64,000 bases of DNA from Jejuia sp049889775 (GTDB taxonomy: Bacteria; Bacteroidota; Bacteroidia; Flavobacteriales; Flavobacteriaceae). The number at the start of each line of letters is the position of its first letter. Positions within the stretch are counted from its first letter, which is position 1. The translations under genes were made by a program, and so were the position numbers. This document shows, one piece after another, positions 52,037 through 60,553 of this stretch. The notes beneath the pieces are model-generated. The model searched no databases. It saw only the letters and a program-made list of their open reading frames with translations, and was not told the origin of the DNA. The stretch is from the NCBI GenBank assembly GCA_049889775.1, contig JBMHCT010000032.1, positions 62,001-126,000 of the forward strand. The letters are read 5' to 3'.

Positions 52037-52998
52037 TATTTTCTTGGTTTAAACTTAGAATTATTAAAAATATCTTCAGGTTTCATTTTAAGCATCGTAT
52101 CCAAGGATGTTTCGTTGTTTTGCATATAAGCCTTTACAATTTGCCAACCTATATATTGCCCGATTCTTCCTGGGGAATTCGTGTCAATTTCTTCTAAATA
52201 AAATTTGCTAAACGGTGCAGGGTTAATAAATCGATTTGGTAATTTAGAATCTGTACTGTACAAAAGTTCCCTTTCAATAAAAAAACGCCAAATGTATTGT
52301 TCATTGGCTTTTGCCCAAGCAAGTTCATCCTCAGAGTACCCAATACGTTGCGCTTCTGTTGTATTAGGCAGCATTACATCTTTAAAGTACAGTTGTTTTC
52401 CAAAATAAATCATTTCATCTAGTAATGATTTTCTTTGGGGTTGGAAAATGTATTTTTTCGCATATTCGCCTGCCATATCTACAGTAATTTGAGAAGGCTC
52501 GAAATTTTTCTTGATAAACTTTTGAATACCATCATAAAAATGATGGTCTTTACCTAAATAATTATCAAGAGCAATGAGGGCAATAGTATCCGTAATGATT
52601 ACTTTGTTTCTGTAATCAACGTTTGATGTACGAGTGATAATTCTTGGCGGACGAAAGGCAGGATAATAGTATTTTAAGTGATTGCATAAAGATTCTATTT
52701 CCGTTTCGGGTGTATTGAAATTTGGATACACCTTACCCAGTTCTTTTGTTAACTCCTGTTGAATCGTATCGTTCATTTTTTCTACCCAAAACGAATCTGT
52801 ATACTTTTCAGCAAACATAAATGGGTACGCTTTTTTTAATTTAGGTAATTCTTCTACAGCACTTGTTCCAAAAAATTGGTCAAAGCGTTCTACCTCAATA
52901 TCAATGTTGATTTTAGCGATGTCACCTTCAATTTTCGAATCTTTTTTACAAGAGACAACTAGAAAAACAACTAAAATGAATAATACCCCTTTTTTCAT
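52036..52998 (-). CDS. gldB: Gliding motility lipoprotein GldB
   Basis: The 320-residue lipoprotein (LVVSC, Cys17) matches GldB, an envelope lipoprotein essential for gliding and for T9SS assembly in F. johnsoniae. Typical blocks are RFDQFFGTSA near the N-terminus and IGQYIGWQIVKAYM near the end. It is the first gene of the gldB-gldC pair and divergent from nadE, a gene order reported in flavobacteria. Confidence 0.92.
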   Translation of the reverse strand: MKKGVLFILVVFLVVSCKKDSKIEGDIAKINIDIEVERFDQFFGTSAVEELPKLKKAYPFMFAEKYTDSFWVEKMNDTIQQELTKELGKVYPNFNTPETEIESLCNHLKYYYPAFRPPRIITRTSNVDYRNKVIITDTIALIALDNYLGKDHHFYDGIQKFIKKNFEPSQITVDMAGEYAKKYIFQPQRKSLLDEMIYFGKQLYFKDVMLPNTTEAQRIGYSEDELAWAKANEQYIWRFFIERELLYSTDSKLPNRFINPAPFSKFYLEEIDTNSPGRIGQYIGWQIVKAYMQNNETSLDTMLKMKPEDIFNNSKFKPRK

Positions 52999-53088
52999 GG
53001 AAATCTAAACGCTATAAATTTTTATAAATTGAGCGTATGGTTTATTTTTGTTTGCAAAGGTACATTCTCATATTTAATTTATCCCTTT

Positions 53089-53877
53089 ATGCAAACAGAA
53101 AAAGTTGCTGATTACATTATTACTTGGTTAAAAGATTATGCGCAAAATGCTAAAGTTAAAGGTTTTGTTGTTGGTGTGTCTGGTGGCATCGATTCAGCAG
53201 TAACATCTACTTTATGCGCAAAAACTGGTTTAAAAGTATTGTGTGTGGAAATGCCCATACATCAAGCAAGCAGCCATGTGTCGCGTGCACATGAACATAT
53301 AGCGCAGTTAAGGAAGCGATTTGATAATGTGGAGGAAACTAGGGCGGACTTAACACCGGTTTTTGAAGAGTTTAAAACAGAAGTTGCTCTAGACGGTGAT
53401 CAAAAAACGGTTGATATGGCTTTGGCGAATACCAGAGCACGTTTAAGAATGACAACTTTATACTATTATGCGGGCTTGTATGGACTTTTGGTTGCGGGAA
53501 CTGGCAATAAAGTAGAAGATTTTGGAGTTGGTTTTTACACAAAATATGGTGACGGTGGCGTAGATTTAAGCCCTATTGCAGATTTATTAAAATCTGAAGT
53601 ATATGCTTTAGGCGAATATCTAAAAGTGCCAGAATCTATTATGAAAGCTGCACCAAGTGATGGTTTATTTGGAGATGCAAGAAGTGATGAAGATCAAATT
53701 GGGGCGTCTTACCCAGAATTGGAGTGGGCGATGCAAATGGCAGATGAAGGTAAAACCCTAGAGGATTTTAAGGGCAGAGAACAAGAGGTTTTCCAAATAT
53801 ACCAACAATTCAATTCGCAGAATAAGCATAAAATGGTTCCTATTCCTATCTGTGAAATACCTAAAAATCTGAAGTAA
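53089..53877 (+). CDS. nadE: NAD+ synthetase
   Basis: It amidates nicotinate adenine dinucleotide to NAD using ATP and ammonia (or glutamine-derived ammonia). The ATG at 53089 gives about 262 residues starting MQTEKVADYI, the usual start; an upstream frame is rejected. The ATP pyrophosphatase motif SGGIDS is at residues 31-36. It is the NH3-dependent type because no amidase domain is present. A -7-like TATTTTTG lies at 53043-53050. Confidence 0.93.
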   Translation: MQTEKVADYIITWLKDYAQNAKVKGFVVGVSGGIDSAVTSTLCAKTGLKVLCVEMPIHQASSHVSRAHEHIAQLRKRFDNVEETRADLTPVFEEFKTEVALDGDQKTVDMALANTRARLRMTTLYYYAGLYGLLVAGTGNKVEDFGVGFYTKYGDGGVDLSPIADLLKSEVYALGEYLKVPESIMKAAPSDGLFGDARSDEDQIGASYPELEWAMQMADEGKTLEDFKGREQEVFQIYQQFNSQNKHKMVPIPICEIPKNLK

Positions 53878-53900
53878 TTTTCAGATTGCAAAAATTTTAT

Positions 53901-53908
53901 TACTTTTG
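53901..53908 (+). promoter_or_regulatory. -7 promoter element for the response regulator gene
   Basis: TACTTTTG matches TAnnTTTG, 81 bp before the response regulator ATG, giving a 5' leader of about 75 nt with a long-looped hairpin. Confidence 0.55.
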
Positions 53909-53934
53909 AGCACTGGGGATATTCCCACAAGCTA

Positions 53935-53970
53935 CACTATGATTCTCTCAAAACCTTAAACGTCATAGTG
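53935..53970 (+). promoter_or_regulatory. Leader hairpin before the response regulator
   Basis: A perfect 8-bp inverted repeat CACTATGA (53935-53942)/TCATAGTG (53963-53970) with a 20-nt loop lies in the predicted 5' UTR. There is no T-run, so it is not a terminator. It may be a protein site or a leader structure. Confidence 0.4.
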
Positions 53971-53989
53971 CAATAAAACACCCTGAGAT

Positions 53990-54616
53990 ATGATTAAATT
54001 ATTAATAGCGGACCCTCACCCTATTGTAAGAAAGGGGCTGGAACATTTGTTCTCCGCTACTTCCGACGTGAAAATTGTTGGAAGCGTTGACAACGGCGAA
54101 GCCGTAATTGAATTTTTAAAAAAGGAATCTGTTGATGTTCTTCTCTCTGAAATTGACCTTCCAAAACTAAATGGATTGACAGTTTTAAGAACATTAAAAG
54201 TTGAGTTTCCTGATGTAAAAGCACTTATGTTTAGTGCGCAACCAGAAAATGTGTATGGTTTTAATTCTATTAAAGCTGGTGCATCTGGTTACATTTCTAA
54301 AACCGAAAACGTTATTACTGTAAGTGAAGCTATCACAAAAGTGTATAACGGTGGTATCCATTTAAGTAACGAATTAACTCAAGAACTTGCTTTTGGTAGT
54401 AGAGTTAATAAAAGCGGAACTTTCTTTAAAAAGCTTTCTACAAGAGAAACAGAAGTTTTAAAACTTTTAGCTATCGGAAAGAAAAACAAGGAAGTTTCAA
54501 AAGAATTGGATATCAATGAAAAAACAGTAAGTACGTATAAAGCTCGCTTAATGAAAAAGTTGAAAGTTGATAATCTAGTAGATTTAGTAAACCAAGCGAA
54601 ATTAATGGATTTATAA
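53990..54616 (+). CDS. LuxR/NarL-type response regulator with atypical receiver (Glu54)
   Basis: The 208-residue protein has an N-terminal receiver and a C-terminal LuxR HTH (LSTRETEVLKLLAIGKKNKEV, then EKTVSTYKARLMKKLKV). In the receiver the usual phospho-Asp in D-x-x-M/L-P is Glu54 (SEIDLP), and the second acidic residue of the DD pair is Pro9 (ADPH); the conserved Lys is present (ISKT). It may be phosphorylation-independent or locked in an active-like state. No kinase is adjacent. It converges on dnaG with a 6-bp overlap. Confidence 0.85.
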   Translation: MIKLLIADPHPIVRKGLEHLFSATSDVKIVGSVDNGEAVIEFLKKESVDVLLSEIDLPKLNGLTVLRTLKVEFPDVKALMFSAQPENVYGFNSIKAGASGYISKTENVITVSEAITKVYNGGIHLSNELTQELAFGSRVNKSGTFFKKLSTRETEVLKLLAIGKKNKEVSKELDINEKTVSTYKARLMKKLKVDNLVDLVNQAKLMDL

Positions 54617-56569
54617 AACGCGGTTTAATTTTCTAGATAACAACATTTTTAAACTAGAATAATCTTTAACTTCTTCGAGCACAGATTTGTTAACTTCAGA
54701 TTTGTGCTCGATTGTTTTTTTCTGAAACTCTAATACTTTTTGTTCGATTAAGAAACAACGTAAACTCAAAATGGTTTCGCTTACCAATTGCGCCACACTT
54801 TGCGTTTTTTCCTTAGGAAATATGTTTTTTCGTTCCCAATCGCTCAAACTATAACGCTCGTCTTCCATTAAAATATGAGTGATTTCGTTTGCCGTTTCAA
54901 GATCAACGCTGTTGATAAATGATTTTAATTCGAATTCTGTACTTTGATTCAGTCTATCAACAATAGAATAGTATAAATCTTTAAACTGTGGATTTGAAAA
55001 CTCCATTTCATCATCCTGTAAATCCAAATATATCTTTTCAAACACCTTGGCTTGTTGAATTATAGGTTCTAACGTAAGTTCCCCATCCTCGGTTTCTTTC
55101 AAAACTAAGTCTTCAAAATCTTCTTCTTTATTGCCATAGAGCAATAAAATTTCAATAATTTTTCGTTCTAAAGTGTACTGAACATCGACCTTTTTTACAG
55201 GTTTTTCAGTTTTAATTACGGCAAAGCTTTTCTGTTCTTTTTGTTGCTTTTTTTGATCCTCGGTTTGCTCTTTTTTATGTATTTGGGCAAGGGTGGTAAA
55301 AAGCACTTCCTCACTAATATCCATAATGCGAGCGCACTCCTGAATGTAGACTTCCTTTTTAATGGTATCAGGAATTTTAGAAATGCTGTTTACAATATCT
55401 CTAATGGTTTCCGCCTTTTTTATAGGATCGTTTTTAGAATCTTCTTTTAAAATAGAGGCCTTAAACTGAATGAAATCCTTGGCGTTTTCTTCAAGATAAA
55501 GTGTTAATTCTTCGAAGGTATTTTGTTTAGCAAAACTATCTGGATCTTCACCCTCTGGAAATGTACAAACCTTTACGTTCATACCTTGTTCCAGGATTAA
55601 GTCTATGCCTCGGATTGAAGCACGCATACCAGCTGCGTCACCATCAAAAAGTACCGTAATATTTTTAGTAAGTCTATTGATTAGCCTTATTTGCTCTGAA
55701 GTTAAGGCGGTACCTGAAGATGATACGACATTTTTTATGCCCGTTTGATGAAATTGAATCACATCGGTATACCCTTCAACTAAATAGCAATTATCTAACT
55801 TGGCAATGCTTTGTTTAGCATTGTAAATGCCATAAAGTACTTTGCTTTTATAGTAAATATCACTCTCGGGAGAGTTGAGGTATTTTGCCGCTTTTTTGTC
55901 ATTTATAAGTATACGACCTCCAAAACCCAGAACACGTCCGCTCATACTTTTAATAGGAAACATGACGCGTCCTTTAAATCGATCAAATCGTTTTTCTTGC
56001 TTAACAATGGTGAGTCCTGTTTTTTCTAAAAAATCTAGTTGATATCCTTTTTTTAAGGCTTCATCTGTAAAGGCTTGCCATTCATCTAAAGCGTAACCGA
56101 GATTGAACTTTTTTATAGTCTCCTCGGTAAACCCACGCTCCTTAAAATAACTTAGGCCAATGGATTTTCCTTGGTCGGTTTTATGTAATATATTTTGAAA
56201 ATAGTTGTTCGCAAATTCACTCACTAAATACAAACTCTCACGTTCGTTTGCAGCTTCTTTTTGTTCATTGGTTTGCTCCGTTTCCTCAATTTCTATGTTG
56301 TACTTTTTTGCTAAGTATTTTATGGCTTCGGGGTAGGTAAAGTGCTCGTGTTCCATTAAAAATGTCACGGCATTTCCACCTTTGCCAGTACTAAAATCTT
56401 TCCAGATTTGTTTAACGGGAGACACCATAAAACTTGGGGTGCGCTCATCGCTAAAAGGACTAAGCCCTTTAAAGTTACTTCCTGCCTTTTTTAATTGCAC
56501 AAAATCGCCAATAACCTCTTCAACTCGAGCAGTTTCAAATACTTGATCTATGGACGATTGTGAAATCAA
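54611..56569 (-). CDS. dnaG: DNA primase without the N-terminal zinc ligands
   Basis: It makes RNA primers for replication. The 652-residue protein has an N-terminal CHC2-like segment, a TOPRIM core (LVEGYTD, FDGDAAGM) and a C-terminal helicase-binding-like region rich in charge. At the zinc positions the four Cys/His ligands read Ser37, Ser40, Asp58 and Thr61 (GLSPFS and WKDFSTGKGG), so zinc cannot bind in the usual way. The start is a TTG (56567-56569) giving MISQSSIDQVFETA, the usual family start. Expression runs from an AT-rich upstream region. Confidence 0.9.
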   Translation of the reverse strand: MISQSSIDQVFETARVEEVIGDFVQLKKAGSNFKGLSPFSDERTPSFMVSPVKQIWKDFSTGKGGNAVTFLMEHEHFTYPEAIKYLAKKYNIEIEETEQTNEQKEAANERESLYLVSEFANNYFQNILHKTDQGKSIGLSYFKERGFTEETIKKFNLGYALDEWQAFTDEALKKGYQLDFLEKTGLTIVKQEKRFDRFKGRVMFPIKSMSGRVLGFGGRILINDKKAAKYLNSPESDIYYKSKVLYGIYNAKQSIAKLDNCYLVEGYTDVIQFHQTGIKNVVSSSGTALTSEQIRLINRLTKNITVLFDGDAAGMRASIRGIDLILEQGMNVKVCTFPEGEDPDSFAKQNTFEELTLYLEENAKDFIQFKASILKEDSKNDPIKKAETIRDIVNSISKIPDTIKKEVYIQECARIMDISEEVLFTTLAQIHKKEQTEDQKKQQKEQKSFAVIKTEKPVKKVDVQYTLERKIIEILLLYGNKEEDFEDLVLKETEDGELTLEPIIQQAKVFEKIYLDLQDDEMEFSNPQFKDLYYSIVDRLNQSTEFELKSFINSVDLETANEITHILMEDERYSLSDWERKNIFPKEKTQSVAQLVSETILSLRCFLIEQKVLEFQKKTIEHKSEVNKSVLEEVKDYSSLKMLLSRKLNRVL

Positions 56570-56679
56570 AAACTTTAATTTTTAGGAAATGTAAATGTAC
56601 TATTAAAGTATTGATTTTTGAAATTTAATGCAAGACAGGATTTGGCTCTGGTCAAAAATAATACTAAGTTTAATGCTCT

Positions 56680-57420
56680 ATGTATTACATGAAACAAATT
56701 AAGATTAGATTGAAGAATTTTATAGTCCCTTTATTGTTTTGTTTGGTGGCAAATAGCTTATTTGGACAATCAAATGCACAGAATGATACACCAATTAAAA
56801 TTGGGTATCGCGTTTACGAAACGGTCAAGTCAAAACCTAATTCTGATGTGAAACGTGTTTTTTGGTTGCAGGATACAATTACAGTGGGTATACAACATGA
56901 AACTATAAAGATTGATTCTACATATATTAATAGGTATAGAAGAGCTTTTAAAGATAGTACCTTATACAGAACTCAGGAGGATATTGATAAATTCATACGT
57001 TTTGTAAAGACAAGTGGGCAAAATTGCTACTCTTATGCGTTTGAGAAATATTTTGAAAACAATTCTGACTTCAATCAAAACTTATTTGGTAATTCAACAA
57101 GTATTGACAGAATCTCTGCAGAAAAAATTTTAAAAAACTATTTTATAGCTACTGATGAATTTTTAACCAAACCAGCTAAAAATTTAAAGCGCATTATTCC
57201 TAATAATGTACTATTGGCTTTTGTCAACAATAAAGATTGGTCCATTCATTTGGTGTATTATAATGATAAAACGTTTTACTCAAAAAATGGCGCGTTTAAA
57301 CCCATTCAATTTCAATCATTAAAAAAATTTCTTAAGAAGCGCTATTGGGACACTGTAAAAATCAGAATTTATAAAATTAATGATGTTAAAGTGCGAGATG
57401 TTATTGGTGGTATTATTTGA
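56680..57420 (+). CDS. Exported protein with possible Cys/His catalytic pair
   Basis: The 246-residue protein has a signal peptide (cleavage near LFGQ); ATGs at 56680 and 56689 are both possible. The mature part contains GQNCYSYAFEKYF around residue 115 and, about 75 residues later, DWSIHLVYYNDKTFYSKNG. The NCxxYA...H...SKNG layout is like papain-fold/NlpC-type cysteine hydrolases found in secreted proteins, but the fold is not proven. It is followed 64 bp later by a WG-repeat lipoprotein gene. Confidence 0.55.
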   Translation: MYYMKQIKIRLKNFIVPLLFCLVANSLFGQSNAQNDTPIKIGYRVYETVKSKPNSDVKRVFWLQDTITVGIQHETIKIDSTYINRYRRAFKDSTLYRTQEDIDKFIRFVKTSGQNCYSYAFEKYFENNSDFNQNLFGNSTSIDRISAEKILKNYFIATDEFLTKPAKNLKRIIPNNVLLAFVNNKDWSIHLVYYNDKTFYSKNGAFKPIQFQSLKKFLKKRYWDTVKIRIYKINDVKVRDVIGGII

Positions 57421-57484
57421 TTGATTAGAATAAGGTAGATGTTTATAATTGTAACTTTATCAGTTTACATAGCTTATTGATAAT

Positions 57485-58696
57485 ATGAAGTTTTTCTATT
57501 ATATGATATTTATGTTGCTTTTTTGCTCATGTTCAACACCTTTGATCATAACGAAAAAGAATGTTGAGTTATATAAAATTATTGAAAATGGAAAGTTAGG
57601 ATATATAGACCAGAAAGGGAATATTCGTATTGAGCCTAAATTCGAGTTAGGTGATGATTTTTATTCAGTTTCTGAATTCGTTATGGAGGATTTAAATGGG
57701 GAAACTTTCGCTATTGTAAAAGAAGACGAAGGGTATATCCTTATGGACTGGAGAGGGCGCAAAACCACAAAATCACACTACCAAAAATTGACTTCTGTAT
57801 GGGATAGCACTTTCCTAGCTATGAAAAATGATAAATACGGATTAATACACTATAATGGAGAAATTCATGTTCCATTTATTTTTGATACTGAGTATTTTAT
57901 AAATCATAAGCGAATATTTCCAGCTAAAATAGAGGGTCGTCAAGTTATTTATACACCAGATGAAATTATCAAGACAAAATATGAAAATATATATCCTTTT
58001 ATTGGCGGATATGCTACAGTAGAAAAGAATGATAAAAAGGGTTTGATTAATGAAAACTTGGAATTAAAATTTAATACGAAATATGAAGATTTAGGAACGT
58101 TTTCTTCGGGTTTGATAAATGTAAAAATTAACAATAAATGGTATTATTTTAATCAGGAAGAAAAGCAGGTTTTAGATTCATGTTATGAAAAAGCTTCAAG
58201 CTTTCAGAATGGAATTGCGATCGTAAAAAATGAAAAATACGGAGTAATTGATACTTTGGGCAATTTTATAATGCCATCTAAATACGAATATTTAGAATAT
58301 TGTGGAAAGGACTATAAAGGCGAACATGTTTTTATGTTTTGTGATAATGAAGACTACTTTCTTTCAGAAACGAAATGTGGATTAATAAATCTTGAGGGCG
58401 ATCAACTACTAAAAGCTGAATACAACGATTTATACTACTTTTTCGATATTGTTGAGGCCTTAAATCATCAAACTAATAAATATGGGGTAATTGACTTGCG
58501 CAAAAGGAAAGTTATTGTTCCCTTTAATTTTGACGATTTAGAATATTATGAAAACAATATAAGTACTTTATTTTTTTCTGATGAAGAGGGTAATGAGTAT
58601 TTTGGATATATCACGAATAGAAATAATATTGTTTGGAGTAACAATGAGGAGTTATTAGCCGAAAAGTTAAAAACAAATAGCCCAAACAAGATTTAA
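57485..58696 (+). CDS. WG-repeat lipoprotein
   Basis: The 403-residue lipoprotein (FCSC) is built of about nine WG-type repeats of roughly 35-45 residues. Typical units are GKLGYIDQKGNIRIEPKFE, KYGLIHYNGEIHVPFIFD and KYGVIDLRKRKVIVPFNFD. WG repeats form beta-rich structures of unknown function, often on the cell surface of Bacteroidetes. It follows the possible Cys/His hydrolase gene in the same direction, so the two may be linked in function. Confidence 0.82.
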   Translation: MKFFYYMIFMLLFCSCSTPLIITKKNVELYKIIENGKLGYIDQKGNIRIEPKFELGDDFYSVSEFVMEDLNGETFAIVKEDEGYILMDWRGRKTTKSHYQKLTSVWDSTFLAMKNDKYGLIHYNGEIHVPFIFDTEYFINHKRIFPAKIEGRQVIYTPDEIIKTKYENIYPFIGGYATVEKNDKKGLINENLELKFNTKYEDLGTFSSGLINVKINNKWYYFNQEEKQVLDSCYEKASSFQNGIAIVKNEKYGVIDTLGNFIMPSKYEYLEYCGKDYKGEHVFMFCDNEDYFLSETKCGLINLEGDQLLKAEYNDLYYFFDIVEALNHQTNKYGVIDLRKRKVIVPFNFDDLEYYENNISTLFFSDEEGNEYFGYITNRNNIVWSNNEELLAEKLKTNSPNKI

Positions 58697-58707
58697 TTTT
58701 ATAAAAA

Positions 58708-58741
58708 TTTGTTACAAAAAAGAAAGATTACATTACATTTG
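58708..58741 (+). promoter_or_regulatory. Promoter for the 43-residue membrane protein gene
   Basis: TTTG (58708-58711), a 22-bp spacer and TACATTTG (58734-58741) fit the Bacteroidetes promoter model, 83 bp before the small ORF. Confidence 0.5.
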
Positions 58742-58824
58742 ATTAATCCTAAGAGTCGTCATTCACTCTAAAAATATCTTTTGTTTGAAACAAAATAAAA
58801 TGAAATAAAACTAAAACTTATCAT

Positions 58825-58956
58825 ATGTATTTAGCAATCGGTCCAATTCAAATAATTTTAGTGTTGCTAGTTCCTGTTGGAATTTTTCTTCTTGGTTTCT
58901 TTCTTGGGAAAAAATCAGGATATATTAAAAGAATTAAGGAAACCGAAAATCGTTAA
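58825..58956 (+). CDS. 43-residue single-helix membrane protein
   Basis: The ORF reads MYLAIGPIQIILVLLVPVG, then IFLLGFFLGKKSGYIKRIKE, with one hydrophobic helix (about residues 5-28) followed by a basic amphipathic tail. The tail and helix pattern fit a small inner-membrane protein facing the cytoplasm. A promoter-like TTTG-N22-TACATTTG lies upstream. It ends 8 bp before the stop of the convergent LytTR gene. The function is unknown. Confidence 0.6.
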   Translation: MYLAIGPIQIILVLLVPVGIFLLGFFLGKKSGYIKRIKETENR

Positions 58957-58964
58957 TAGAAAAA

Positions 58965-59720
58965 TCACTCCAGCCACCCCTTAAAATCCTTAACGCGTTC
59001 TCTAGCAACAATAACCTCTTGTTCGTTATAAGAGTTTAGCTTTATTTGTAAACGCGAGTTGGTATAACTCACCATATCTTTTATCGCATTAATATTCACG
59101 AAAAACTTACGGTTAATGCGGAAGAATGTTTGTGGCTCTAGCTCTTCTTCTAATTGTTCTAAGGTTGAATCAATGAGGTAGTTTCTGTTGTCTGTGGTGT
59201 GCAGATACGTACCTTTGTTTTCGCTGTAAAAACACTCAATCTCATCGATATTTATCAACTTTAGATGCTGTCCCACTTTTACGGAGAAACGCTTTTTGTA
59301 TTCTCTATCTATTGGGTTTACCAACAGTTTCTTTATGTCATTAAAATCCAGCGTAACGGCTTGCTTTTTTGGTAGGCGTTCTTGGTATTTTTTTACAGCT
59401 GTTTCTAAATCGTCCTCATCAATTGGTTTTAGTAAATAATCTATACTATTTAGTTTGAAGGCTTGCAGCGCATATTCATCATACGCGGTGGTGAATATTA
59501 CGGCAGATTTTATTTCTATGGTTTCAAAAATCTCGAACGACAAGCCATCACTTAGTTGAATGTCTAAAAAAATTAAATCAGGATGCGGATTTTCTTGAAA
59601 CCATGCTATTGCTTCTTCAACGGAATGTAACATGGTTTCTGCATCTATGTTGAGACTATTCAACATGCGTTGCAAACGTCTTGCGGATGGTTTTTCGTCT
59701 TCTATAATTATTACGTTCAT
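58965..59720 (-). CDS. LytTR-family response regulator
   Basis: The 251-residue regulator has a receiver (acidic EDE at residues 7-9, phospho-Asp53 in FLDIQLSDG, Lys in LLKPID) and a C-terminal LytTR DNA-binding domain (from about 145: KRFSVKVGQHLKLINIDEI). It is the natural partner of the histidine kinase at 60554-61897. A GGGCGTT element and two 2TM genes lie between them on the same strand. Confidence 0.92.
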   Translation of the reverse strand: MNVIIIEDEKPSARRLQRMLNSLNIDAETMLHSVEEAIAWFQENPHPDLIFLDIQLSDGLSFEIFETIEIKSAVIFTTAYDEYALQAFKLNSIDYLLKPIDEDDLETAVKKYQERLPKKQAVTLDFNDIKKLLVNPIDREYKKRFSVKVGQHLKLINIDEIECFYSENKGTYLHTTDNRNYLIDSTLEQLEEELEPQTFFRINRKFFVNINAIKDMVSYTNSRLQIKLNSYNEQEVIVARERVKDFKGWLE

Positions 59721-59790
59721 CAGTTTTTTTTAGGATTTGTTTTGATTGATAGGTTTTACGTTAGGTTGAATACAGGTTTTAGCGGATTAG

Positions 59791-59885
59791 TGCGTTAGGG
59801 ATTGAGGCATTTGTTGAAGCTCCCCGACGTAGGAGGGAGCGACTGCCGAAAGCCCGACCACGCCAAAAGCGTGGGAACGCCCAAA
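59791..59885 (-). repeat. GGGCGTT...GTCGGGCTT element, copy C
   Basis: On the minus strand GGGCGTTCCCACGC/GCGTGG hairpin flanks lead to GTCGGGCTTTCGGC, and the element ends in CAATCCCTAACGCA. It begins about 9 bp after the stop of the first 2TM gene, in sense orientation, like copy B. It contains a clear stem CCACGC/GCGTGG, which differs in sequence from copy B, so the flanks are conserved while the stem varies. Confidence 0.75.
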
Positions 59886-59893
59886 TTTCAATT

Positions 59894-60253
59894 TTACTCA
59901 AAATGACGGCTTTCGCGATTTTCACGCTCCATAAACTCTCTTATTTTGCGTTCTTGCCATGCCTTACCAAAAAATAGATTTTTACCAAAAACACCCAGGG
60001 CATGAACCCCTAAGCCTATACCCCAAAATACAGGCGTAGACCATGTACCGAAATGGAAGAAGTCGCCACCATTGGACACAATTATTACAATGATAAAAAT
60101 ATTAACGGCCACATACCAGAAGGCGTGCCAGTAAAATCCTTTAAGGTCTTTTAATCGTTTTTCTGCTCTTAGGTAAGCATCTTCATTCCTAAAGTTGCGC
60201 TGTCCGTAAGGCTCTATATCATAATTTTCCATAGCTTGATATTTTAATTCCAT
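59894..60253 (-). CDS. 2TM-domain protein (first of two)
   Basis: The 119-residue protein (or 112 from an inner ATG at 60232) has two hydrophobic helices and the 2TM-domain pattern. DAYLRAEKRLKDLKGFY precedes the helices and KAWQERKIREFMERE follows them. It overlaps the next 2TM gene by 10 bp. The same domain is repeated in the next gene and fused to the histidine kinase, suggesting a joint membrane complex. The function is not known. Confidence 0.82.
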   Translation of the reverse strand: MELKYQAMENYDIEPYGQRNFRNEDAYLRAEKRLKDLKGFYWHAFWYVAVNIFIIVIIVSNGGDFFHFGTWSTPVFWGIGLGVHALGVFGKNLFFGKAWQERKIREFMERENRESRHFE

Positions 60254-60549
60254 GTGTTGTTTTGTTCTTCTTGAATAAATTGTTCAATTTTTCGTTGTTC
60301 CCAACGTTTCCCGAATATTGGGTTTCTTGAAAATACGCGATAGGCATGAAAACTAAGGCCGATACCCCAGCCTATAGCGGAAAATATAAACCACTTTACT
60401 TCCCAATAGGTTTTATAATTTAAAAAGGCTAAAAAGGGAATTATTAGCAAGTACAATAAAAGATTGGTGTAGAAACCCTTTAATTCTTTTACGCGCTCTT
60501 TAGCTCTTAGATACTTTTCGTCTAGGTTGTTATTTAAAGAGGGTTTCAT
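60244..60549 (-). CDS. 2TM-domain protein (second)
   Basis: The 101-residue protein consists almost only of the 2TM domain: YLRAKERVKELKGFY, two helices, then GKRWEQRKIEQFIQEE. It is closer in sequence to the C-terminal domain of the adjacent kinase than to the first 2TM gene. It lies 4 bp after the kinase gene and overlaps the next, so all three are in one operon. Confidence 0.84.
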   Translation of the reverse strand: MKPSLNNNLDEKYLRAKERVKELKGFYTNLLLYLLIIPFLAFLNYKTYWEVKWFIFSAIGWGIGLSFHAYRVFSRNPIFGKRWEQRKIEQFIQEEQNNTWN

Positions 60550-60553
60550 AGTA

